Shown here: piece after piece, positions 13,487-20,340 of the stretch
Layout of the letters: the number at the start of each line of letters is the position of its first letter
How positions within the stretch are numbered: the first letter of the stretch is position 1
Virus record (IMG/VR): IMGVR_UViG_3300021478_000302
Coordinates: 1-26,797 of that record
Length of the DNA stretch: 26,797 bases
Source of the DNA: a virus
Strand: one strand, 5' to 3'
The notes under the pieces: generated by a model
Told to the model about the DNA's origin: nothing
Seen by the model: the letters and a program-made list of their open reading frames with translations, nothing else
Database searches by the model: none
Translations under genes and position numbers: made by a program

Positions 13487-13501
13487 TTGACACCATAGCG
13501 A

Positions 13502-13521
13502 CCGGCTGAGCAATCGGCCGG
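13502..13521 (+). terminator. hairpin with GNRA tetraloop just after the coat gene
   Basis: CCGGCTGA (13502-13509) pairs with TCGGCCGG (13514-13521) through eight pairs, one of them G-U, closed by a GCAA tetraloop. It begins 16 bases after the coat stop and precedes the next ribosome site. Only a weak T tract follows (CATTTCAT). Best read as a partial terminator or 3' stability element that raises coat expression over downstream genes. Confidence 0.6.
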
Positions 13522-13545
13522 CCTCGCATTTCATAGGAACACACC

Positions 13546-13896
13546 ATGGCCCTCGATCGCGGATACCGCTTGTACAGCGGCGAAGAAATAGCGCGCGGAA
13601 CCGGCTGCGGAGCGGTGCGCGTTGTCGTGCCGCTTACCACTGCCACCGTCGTCATGACGGAAACAAACCCCGCGTTGCAGGTCAAACCAGCCGGCACGAT
13701 CGCCGCGCTCACCGTTCTGTTGCCGCCGATCAACGCCATGGGCGACGGCGGCTGCGTTTTGATATCCTTTTCGCAGATCGTCACGTCGCTGGTGGTCCAG
13801 GACAGCAATGCCGGCGCGGTCGAGACTTCGGCGGGCGCGGTCAGCCGCTCCAACGAGTACCGCGTCGTGCAAGGCGCTTGGGTCCGGTGGAACTGA
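13546..13896 (+). CDS. beta-rich virion protein downstream of coat (116 aa)
   Basis: ATG 13546 has AGGA upstream (TAGGAACACACC). The sequence alternates hydrophobic and polar residues: VRVVVPLTTATVVM, IAALTVLLPPI, CVLISFSQIVTSLVVQD, and ends NEYRVVQGAWVRWN. The last part resembles a small beta domain that recurs in phage fibre and particle-surface proteins, ending in a Tyr-arg-x-x-x-gly-x-Trp strand. A capsid decoration or head-surface role is plausible from position directly after the coat gene, but it is inference. It is followed four bases later by the gp4-like gene. Confidence 0.6.
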   Translation: MALDRGYRLYSGEEIARGTGCGAVRVVVPLTTATVVMTETNPALQVKPAGTIAALTVLLPPINAMGDGGCVLISFSQIVTSLVVQDSNAGAVETSAGAVSRSNEYRVVQGAWVRWN

Positions 13897-13900
13897 GCGA

Positions 13901-15604
13901 GTGACGATCGCAAACAACATAATCGGGCTTGCCCTGCGCAACTCGGGCGTCAACGGCGTGGGGCAAACCGCGACCGCCGAGGACTCGCAGGACGCGCTCG
14001 TACTGCTGAACGACATGATCCTCCAGTGGAACCTGGAGCGGACCATCCGTGCCGTGCCGACCGTGCTTGCCACGTTCCCGGACCTGGCTACCGACGTGCC
14101 GTCATGGACGCCCAACGAAAACGCGCTTCTCACGTGCCTCAGCGGGCGGCTGCGCTCGGCCTATGGCATGCCGCCAGACGATCTTATCACCCAGATGGCG
14201 GTGACCGCGGCGCAGCTCCTCAACGCCAACGTCCGCCAAACCAACCCGCCGGTCGGTCTCGCTGCCAACGACGGAACCGGCTACGGCCTGGTCTATCTGG
14301 CGCTGCGTGCCGCCGGCCGTGTGACCGATCAGCAGAACGTCACGCAGACCAGCCAGGACGTGACTGACGCTACCTCGATGCTCCGGGAAATGCTGGACGA
14401 ATGGCGCCTGGAACGCACCGTCAAGGTGATCCCCGGCACGCTGCCGGTGCTTACCGACATGACGGCGGCATTCGCGCCCGCGCTTGCTGCCGGTGTGGCG
14501 AACGCCATCGTCCTCTCGCTCGCGACCCGGCTGCGCGATGCGTTCGGCCTGCCGGAGAACAAGTCGCAGGCCGATCGTGCGGATCGTGCCGTCGCGCTGA
14601 TCCAGGCCAACAATCAGCAGCAGCGCGCGCCCATTCACGGCGGCATCCCGACAACGTGCGCCCAGGTCGCATTCCTGGCGCTCCGGGCGGCCGGGCGCAT
14701 CAATGACGCGCAGAGCGTGGCGGACGGCTCCGCCGACGCCGACGCGGTGTTGTCGCTGCTGTCCGGCATGGTGGCGCAGTGGCAGCGCAGGCGATGGCTG
14801 GTCTGGTCGCTCGCCGATACCGCCGTCCAATCGACCAACGCCGCAAGCTACACCGTGGGGCCAACCGGCGACTTTGCGATCCCGCGGCCGGATCGGATCG
14901 ATTCCGCGTTCGCGCGGTTGCAAACCGGCACCAATACCATGTCGTTTATGCTGTCCTACCTGCCTACCGATCCGACCGGACTCGGCGGCGGCGCGCTGTG
15001 GAACAACGGCGGCGTCGTTATGATCGTACCGGGCGGCACGATGCCGACGAGCCCCGCCGGACTCAACCCAGGGCAGACATGGAATAACGGCGGCGTGATG
15101 ATGGTCGTTAGCGGCACGGCGCAAGGGCTTGGCGTCGGATTTCTCGATATTCCTCTTGGCATTATCGAATCCCGTGAGGATTACAACCGGATCACATTGA
15201 AGGGCCTCAGCACCTTCCCGGCGCATGTCTGGTACGACAGCGCGTTTCCGGTCGGCGTGCTGCATCCTTATCCCATCGTGCCGACCGGCTTCGAGATTCA
15301 CATCGCGACCAAGAGCGCGCTCCCGGTCTACACCACGCTAACCCAGGCGCTCGGCGTGCCCGCCGAGTACGTCGAGGCTATGACCACCAACCTGCCGTTG
15401 CGGATCATGGCGCTCGATCCGAAGGGGCCGCAGCCGACGCCGAATCAGATCGGCCTGGCACGCGCCGCTCTCAACACGCTGCGTATGGCCAACATCCAAG
15501 TATCCGAGCTGCACATGCCCGCCAACCTGCCGGGGCGCGGGCGCGGCAGTGGCGTGGCGGCCGGATCGTCTCCCGGATTCATGAGCGGGGGCATGGCATG
15601 GTGA
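13901..15604 (+). CDS. gp4-like head completion / packaged-DNA stabilisation protein, three-domain form
   Basis: The GTG at 13901 starts directly on the first domain (TIANNIIGLALRNSG). P22 gp4, about 166 residues, plugs the portal and starts the tail. This protein has 567 residues and three consecutive gp4-like units about 127 residues apart: ALRNSGVNGVGQTATAEDSQ near 10, LALRAAGRVTDQQNVTQTSQ near 130, and LALRAAGRINDAQSVADGSA near 257. Each is followed by a helix ending in an aromatic-rich 'QW' or 'EW' (LLNDMILQWNLERT, LREMLDEWRLERT, LSGMVAQWQRRRW). The third unit holds the usual C-terminal part and an insertion with two WNNGGV repeats near 366 and 394. Order after the coat gene supports the call. 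Confidence 0.82.
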   Translation: MTIANNIIGLALRNSGVNGVGQTATAEDSQDALVLLNDMILQWNLERTIRAVPTVLATFPDLATDVPSWTPNENALLTCLSGRLRSAYGMPPDDLITQMAVTAAQLLNANVRQTNPPVGLAANDGTGYGLVYLALRAAGRVTDQQNVTQTSQDVTDATSMLREMLDEWRLERTVKVIPGTLPVLTDMTAAFAPALAAGVANAIVLSLATRLRDAFGLPENKSQADRADRAVALIQANNQQQRAPIHGGIPTTCAQVAFLALRAAGRINDAQSVADGSADADAVLSLLSGMVAQWQRRRWLVWSLADTAVQSTNAASYTVGPTGDFAIPRPDRIDSAFARLQTGTNTMSFMLSYLPTDPTGLGGGALWNNGGVVMIVPGGTMPTSPAGLNPGQTWNNGGVMMVVSGTAQGLGVGFLDIPLGIIESREDYNRITLKGLSTFPAHVWYDSAFPVGVLHPYPIVPTGFEIHIATKSALPVYTTLTQALGVPAEYVEAMTTNLPLRIMALDPKGPQPTPNQIGLARAALNTLRMANIQVSELHMPANLPGRGRGSGVAAGSSPGFMSGGMAW

Positions 15605-17205
15605 TGCGCTCATGGCGCTGGCCGCTGCTATGGGCTGTGCTGTTCTGCACGCTCGCGGCGGTCAACCTCGGAACACCTTCATTCCTGACCATCGGGGGCG
15701 ATACCGCTGCGGGAATCGACGCGCGAAGTTCGCAATACGCCGGTGGTATGAAGTGCGACGGCGCGACGAACGACACTGCGGCGCTCCAGGCGGCGGCGAT
15801 CGCGGGGGACATGAATCACGGCGCGAGAAGGGTGTTGATACCACCCGGAGACTGCAAGTTCACCGGGATTACGGTGCACGCTCCAGTGACGGTGCAGTGT
15901 GCCGGCCGTAACGCGACCACACTCGATCTGATCCCCGGCACGGCCAACGCATATGTCACGATAGCTATCACCTCGACGGATGTTCCAGTCGCGCCACCTG
16001 GGAATTTTGCCTATGTCGATTTCATCGAGTGCCAGTTAACCTCTGCATCAAATGCCGATGGTCCAGGCCAGGGCACCGCGCACGGTTTCTACGTCAAGGG
16101 CCTAACCAATCCGACTCCGGCCACTGTCGTTGTCGAGCTGATCCGCGACAAGATCGCCAACGTGCCGGGCGATTGCGTCCACTATGACCAAACCGGCGGC
16201 GGGCTGTCGTGGAAAGGTAACTTCAAGGGCGAAGGCTCGACCTGCGAGCAGCCCGGCGGCAACGGCCTGTCGTGCAATTCCGGCTCCGACTGGCAGTGGT
16301 GGGAGGGGCAGGTCTGGGGCGCGACGCTCAATAACTTCCAGTTCTCCGGCTGCTCGAATATGCAGATACACGGGGTAAATACGTTCTCTGCATTGCTGGC
16401 CGATATCTCGCTGTTCAACTCCGACATGCAGTGGATCGGCGGCGTCATCGACACGACCGGCACGGATAACATAGTAGTGGGCAATTCAGGCGGCCAGCCC
16501 GTGGACATCATTGGGGCCTTTATCCGCCAGCCCGGCCAGACCGCTACCAACAGCTATAGCAACTTCCGCTTCCAGGTCACAAACACCGGGAGCGTCTACT
16601 GCACGGGCTGTCGGATAACCAATCCGGATACGGCGCTCCCCAACGGCAACACGCCGCTCAAGGTTGCCAACTTTGTGGCCGGCAACACCGGCCAACTCAT
16701 CATCGACGGCACCTCGCGCGTCGAAGGCCAGGACTGGCTGGCGGCAGCCGTGAGCAACGCGCCGGACAGCATTATGAGCGCCACGGGGCGCACCAACTGG
16801 CCGCGCCAGATTGCGATCGAAAGCAACACACAGTTTGACGGCTTCGTGGTGCGCAGTCAGTCCGGCGGCAGCACATGGCTCCCGGTCGCCAAACTAATGG
16901 GTTCGGATGCGAACAACGACGCCGGCGCCGTTCAGATGCTCACAAACAACGCGATCCGCGGGTTCCTGACATCGAGCGGCGAGAGCTTCCTGCCGTCGTT
17001 TGGCACCGGCTTCGACAACCCAGGCATTCCCAGCACCGCGATGGGCCTCACCAAGATGGCAGCGGACAGCGCGGCACCTGGCGCGGGCGTGCTGAAGCTG
17101 GAGGCGACGGCAGGCACCAATGCGGGCACATGCAAGATCATCGCCTATGCGGGGACCAGCGCGACGCCTGTCACGATTGCCGATAACGTCGGCAGTGGTT
17201 GTTAG
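15598..17205 (+). CDS. right-handed beta-helix (pectate-lyase-like) spike protein with signal-like N-terminus
   Basis: 535 residues. After the N-terminus, residues 51-115 match the pectate-lyase-type entry of phage spikes: CDGATNDTAALQAAAIAG, then RRVLIPPGDCKFTGITV. A long run of short beta strands with Asn and Gly turns follows, then a C-terminal domain (LKLEATAGTNAG and on). Such spikes bind or cut host surface polysaccharide. The first 25 residues (MVMRSWRWPLLWAVLFCTLA) look like a signal peptide or membrane anchor, unusual for a virion protein. The start may be ATG 15598 or ATG 15604, both overlapping the previous stop. Catalytic residues cannot be assigned by eye. Confidence 0.78.
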   Translation: MVMRSWRWPLLWAVLFCTLAAVNLGTPSFLTIGGDTAAGIDARSSQYAGGMKCDGATNDTAALQAAAIAGDMNHGARRVLIPPGDCKFTGITVHAPVTVQCAGRNATTLDLIPGTANAYVTIAITSTDVPVAPPGNFAYVDFIECQLTSASNADGPGQGTAHGFYVKGLTNPTPATVVVELIRDKIANVPGDCVHYDQTGGGLSWKGNFKGEGSTCEQPGGNGLSCNSGSDWQWWEGQVWGATLNNFQFSGCSNMQIHGVNTFSALLADISLFNSDMQWIGGVIDTTGTDNIVVGNSGGQPVDIIGAFIRQPGQTATNSYSNFRFQVTNTGSVYCTGCRITNPDTALPNGNTPLKVANFVAGNTGQLIIDGTSRVEGQDWLAAAVSNAPDSIMSATGRTNWPRQIAIESNTQFDGFVVRSQSGGSTWLPVAKLMGSDANNDAGAVQMLTNNAIRGFLTSSGESFLPSFGTGFDNPGIPSTAMGLTKMAADSAAPGAGVLKLEATAGTNAGTCKIIAYAGTSATPVTIADNVGSGC

Positions 17206-17211
17206 CCTTCA

Positions 17212-18675
17212 GTGACCCGCGTTGCACTCACCGGCGGGGCCTACAGCGCGCGCAGCGTGATCGCGGCGGCGCAGCGGCAGGTCAATCTGTATTCCGAGCC
17301 TATGCCCGCCGCGCAAGGCGAGCCGGCGCAGGCTGCGCTGTACCCGACACCTGGGCTGACGCTCCAGGCGACTGCGCCAACCGGGCCGATCCGCGGCGGC
17401 CTGACCGCAAGCAATGGCGTAGCCTATGTGGCTGGCGGCCCGTGGATCTATGCGATCGGCGCCGGCTGGACCTTTACGCCAGTATTCCCGCTGAGCGGTG
17501 GCATCAATACGCCGGTCGGCATGGCGGACGATGGTATCTATCTGGTGGTGACGGACGGAACCTCGCGCGCCGGGGTCATTACGCTAGGCACGAACTCGAT
17601 CAACACGCTGGCCGCGCCACCCTTCGCCGGGTCTGACTTCGTGGATTACCTTGATACGTTTTTCATCTTCAACCTGCCCGGCACGCCGCAGTTCTTCATT
17701 TCCAATTCGCTGACCGTCGCGCTTGATCCGCTGGACTTCGCCAACAAGGAAGCCGCCGCCGACAACCTGGTGCGCGCGGTCGTCGCCAAGCGCGAGGTGT
17801 GGCTGATCGGCGAGAAGGCAACCGAGGTCTGGTATAACACCGGCGCGACCGATATCGGCGCGGGCTCTTTCCCGTTTTCCTCCATGCCCGGCGTTTTCGT
17901 TGATCGGGGCACCATAGCGAAATACAGCATCGCCGAGATCGATAACGCGGTGTACTGGCTGAGCCAGGATCGGCGTGGCAAGGGTATCGTCGTCAAAGGC
18001 TCCGGCTATCAGGTCGAGCGCATTTCGACGTTCGCGATGGAGGCCGAGCTTACCCGCTATCCCACGCTCCGGGATGCCATGGGAATGACATGCCAGATTG
18101 CCGGGCATCAGTTCTACATCCTGACTTTTCCGAGCGCCGACAAGACGTGGTGCTTTGATATCAGCACCAGCCGCCCAGGTGATCCGCGCTGGCATGAGCT
18201 CGTCTGGCTCGACAGCAACGGAGCCGAGCACCGGCACCGCGCCGGCTGCGCCTTTACGGCGTTCGACGCGGTGATAATCGGCGATTGGCAGAACGGTAAT
18301 CTGTACACGCTCGATCTGGAGAACGGCACTGACAACGGCGCGCCGATCAAGCGCAGCCGCGCGTTTCCCCATCTGATCGAGGACGGCAAGCGGGTGACGT
18401 ACTGGCAATTCCTCGCGGACATGGAGGCCGGAGCGGGCGGCGGCACAACGGCCGCGCCGTTTACGGTTTTTCTGGATTGGTCCGACGACCGCGGCCACAC
18501 ATTCGGCAATCCGGTCGGCCAGGCGCTGTTTGCGGCGGGAGAGTACCGGACCAGCATGCAATGGCAGCGGCTCGGCATGGCGCGTGATCGCGTGTTCCGT
18601 CTGACCTGGAGTGTCAACGTGCCGCACACCGCGCTGCAAGGCGCGTGGATTGAAGCGCAGCCGGCGCAAAGCTGA
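17212..18675 (+). CDS. gp10-like tail hub / packaged-DNA stabilisation protein
   Basis: 487 residues from GTG 17212, matching P22 gp10 in length (472). The start has the family pattern GGAYSARSVIAAAQRQVNLY followed by a Pro-rich YPTPGL, then repeated beta blades (ASNGVAYVAGGPWIYAIG, ADDGIYLVVTDG, VAKREVWLIGEKATEVWYNT, AVYWLSQDRRGKGIV), as expected for a beta-propeller hub. The C-terminus has FLDWSDDRGHTFG and MARDRVFRLTWS. In P22 gp10 sits under gp4 and carries needle and spikes. The stop overlaps the next ATG (TGATG). The gene is separated from the gp4-like gene by the spike gene, which differs from P22 order. Confidence 0.85.
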   Translation: MTRVALTGGAYSARSVIAAAQRQVNLYSEPMPAAQGEPAQAALYPTPGLTLQATAPTGPIRGGLTASNGVAYVAGGPWIYAIGAGWTFTPVFPLSGGINTPVGMADDGIYLVVTDGTSRAGVITLGTNSINTLAAPPFAGSDFVDYLDTFFIFNLPGTPQFFISNSLTVALDPLDFANKEAAADNLVRAVVAKREVWLIGEKATEVWYNTGATDIGAGSFPFSSMPGVFVDRGTIAKYSIAEIDNAVYWLSQDRRGKGIVVKGSGYQVERISTFAMEAELTRYPTLRDAMGMTCQIAGHQFYILTFPSADKTWCFDISTSRPGDPRWHELVWLDSNGAEHRHRAGCAFTAFDAVIIGDWQNGNLYTLDLENGTDNGAPIKRSRAFPHLIEDGKRVTYWQFLADMEAGAGGGTTAAPFTVFLDWSDDRGHTFGNPVGQALFAAGEYRTSMQWQRLGMARDRVFRLTWSVNVPHTALQGAWIEAQPAQS

Positions 18676-19493
18676 TGAGCGTCCTCCTCCCCTCAGCCGA
18701 GCTGCAATTCGCCGACGCCAACGGCCATCCGTATGCCGGCGGCACGCTGGAGACCTACATCACCGGCACCACGACGCCGAAAACGACCTGGATCGATCCG
18801 GGCGGCATCGGCACCAACACGCAGCCGATCCGGCTGGACTCTGCCGGCCGCTGCATCCTCTACGGCGACGGCGCCTATCGCCTGATCCTGCGCGATGCAA
18901 ACGGCGTGCTGGTCTGGGATCAGCCCAGCTCGACGCTGGTATCCGTAGCGATGGCGCCGGTCTGCCTCGCGCCGACGATCGCTGCGGCGCAGGTATTGCT
19001 CGGGATCGATCCGACGTTGGCCGCCGATATTGCCGCGGAGGCGACGGCGCGCGCTGCGGGTGATGCCGTGAACGCGGCAGCGATTGCGGCGGAAATCACG
19101 GCGCGCAATGCCGCCATCGCGGTTGAGGCGGCGCGGGCGCTGGCGGCGGAGGGCGTCACCAACACCAACCTTGCGAACGCCGAAACGACGCTGCTTGCGG
19201 CCATTGCCGCGCTTGGCATCGGTGGCGCGGGCCCGGTATCGGTGCGCACCGGAACCGGCACGGCTGACTCGCTCGGATATGCCAGCGTCGCGTTCTCGCC
19301 GGTGTTTCCGGCAAGACGGCTGACGATAACCGCGATCGGGACGGGGATGTACAACGGCTTCAATTTCCAGTCGTGGGATAGTCCGCTCTCGTGGCCGTCC
19401 AACGCTACGACATCATTCTCACTAATGACGCTCGGCGACACGCCGAACCCCGTTCCATTCGCCACATTTGAATGGCAGGCAACCGGCTTCTGA
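18675..19493 (+). CDS. tail fibre protein (272 aa)
   Basis: Residues 1-85 are a head/tail-attachment domain common in podovirus fibres: LQFADANGHPYAGGTLETYI, TGTTTPKTTWIDPGG, then RLDSAGRCILYGDGAYRLIL and LVWDQ. The middle (about 110-180) is an Ala/Glu coiled coil (AEATARAAGDAVNAAAIAAE and so on). The C-terminal 80 residues form a beta domain ending FATFEWQATGF, resembling the gp53-like tip domain of some fibres that binds receptors. The coupled start overlaps the hub stop (TGATG) and its stop overlaps the next ATG. Probably a trimer. The receptor is unknown. Confidence 0.8.
   Translation: MSVLLPSAELQFADANGHPYAGGTLETYITGTTTPKTTWIDPGGIGTNTQPIRLDSAGRCILYGDGAYRLILRDANGVLVWDQPSSTLVSVAMAPVCLAPTIAAAQVLLGIDPTLAADIAAEATARAAGDAVNAAAIAAEITARNAAIAVEAARALAAEGVTNTNLANAETTLLAAIAALGIGGAGPVSVRTGTGTADSLGYASVAFSPVFPARRLTITAIGTGMYNGFNFQSWDSPLSWPSNATTSFSLMTLGDTPNPVPFATFEWQATGF
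19098..19120 (+). repeat. 23-bp exact repeat, copy 1, in the tail fibre coiled coil
   Basis: This 23-base segment, coding for Thr-Ala-Arg-Asn-Ala-Ala-Ile-Ala, is identical to 19832-19854 in the next gene, 734 bases away and read in the same frame. Flanking codons are similar but not identical. Confidence 0.8.
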
Positions 19494-19990
19494 TGGCAAC
19501 GGCCAATACCGGATTTCCGTCTGCGCCGATGGTTGATCCGGCCACCGGCGAGTTGACGACGGCATGGCGCATGTTCCTGCTCGCGATGTGGTCGCGCACC
19601 GGCTCGGCGGTTGGCGTTGTGTCAACGCCCGGCGGTGGGGCATCGCCTGCCGCGCTGGCAGCCGAGACCGCCGCGCGTGCCGCCGGAGATGCCGCGCTCG
19701 GCACGCTGGCATCGTCCAATGCCGCGGCAATCGGAACTGAAGCGACGACGCGGGCAACCCACGACACGGCGCTGGCAACCTCGCTCGCGGCCGAGGCGGC
19801 GGCGCGGACGCATGCCGATACCGTCGAAGTAACGGCGCGCAATGCCGCCATCGCCACCGAGCGCACGGGACGTATCGCAGTAGACACCGCGCTGGCACTG
19901 GTCCGCCCGCTGGTGCTGCTGGTCACGGGCGCGGTGCCCGTTGACATCGTATGCACAGCCAACGGGGAGCCGGTCTATGTCACCGTTTGA
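19493..19990 (+). CDS. coiled-coil tail protein (165 aa)
   Basis: The ATG overlaps the fibre stop (TGATG). The N-terminus (MATANTGFPSAPMVDPATGE followed by LTTAWRMFLLAMWSRTG) is a known opening of small phage tail proteins that carry a Trp-x-x-Phe-Leu helix. Residues 60-135 are an Ala-rich coiled coil (LAAETAARAAGDAALG, LAAEAAARTHADTVEV), sharing a nearly identical module with the preceding fibre. The C-terminus is hydrophobic (ALVRPLVLLVTGAVPVDI). It could be a short fibre, or the needle-like element (P22 gp26 is also a coiled coil, encoded just after gp10); these are inferences. Confidence 0.7.
   Translation: MATANTGFPSAPMVDPATGELTTAWRMFLLAMWSRTGSAVGVVSTPGGGASPAALAAETAARAAGDAALGTLASSNAAAIGTEATTRATHDTALATSLAAEAAARTHADTVEVTARNAAIATERTGRIAVDTALALVRPLVLLVTGAVPVDIVCTANGEPVYVTV
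19832..19854 (+). repeat. 23-bp exact repeat, copy 2, in the coiled-coil protein
   Basis: Matches 19098-19120 exactly. It lies in the coiled coil of the 165-aa protein, where it also reads TARNAAIA. Confidence 0.8.
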
Positions 19991-19993
19991 CGC

Positions 19994-20308
19994 ATGACGC
20001 TGCTCACGGATGTTCTGGCGCGCGGTCTGGCAGCGGCGCGGCCGGTTGCGCCGACGCCGCCGGCCGGCACGGTTGCCGCCTATCTCGCGACTGATACCGG
20101 CGTCCTATCCGTGTGGGACGGCACGCAATGGGTATCGGGCACCTACGCAGGCGGCGCTACCGCCAACCCTGACTGGACAACTGGCGCTGGCGCACCCGCA
20201 GCGACGAAGCCCGTGGGAAGCCTGTACAGCCGCGTCGGCGGCGCAGTGGGGGCAACCCTCTATGTATCCCGCGGCGCTGGCGTTTGGGCCGCAGTGGCGG
20301 GCGTCTGA
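19994..20308 (+). CDS. small tail-associated protein (104 aa)
   Basis: ATG 19994 lies four bases after the previous stop. The protein has an Ala/Pro-rich N-terminus (ARPVAPTPPAGT), a beta hairpin reading TDTGVLSVWDGTQWVSG, and a C-terminal motif PVGSLYSRVGGAVGATLYVS followed by GAGVWAAVAGV. The Gly-Ser-x-Tyr-x-Arg and Thr-Leu-Tyr-Val motif with a terminal Trp strand is common in small phage tail and fibre-associated proteins. It probably adds a beta domain to the fibre complex. Confidence 0.68.
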   Translation: MTLLTDVLARGLAAARPVAPTPPAGTVAAYLATDTGVLSVWDGTQWVSGTYAGGATANPDWTTGAGAPAATKPVGSLYSRVGGAVGATLYVSRGAGVWAAVAGV

Positions 20309-20340
20309 CTGCCGTTTCGCACCAGCACTAGGACACATCC

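Noticed and set aside
13487-13492. TTGACA directly after the coat stop as a promoter -35 box
   Set aside because: No -10-like sequence lies 16-18 bases downstream; that place is occupied by the hairpin.
14102-15301. 399-codon minus-strand frame inside the gp4-like gene
   Set aside because: Antisense shadow; the forward frame has clear repeats and family motifs.
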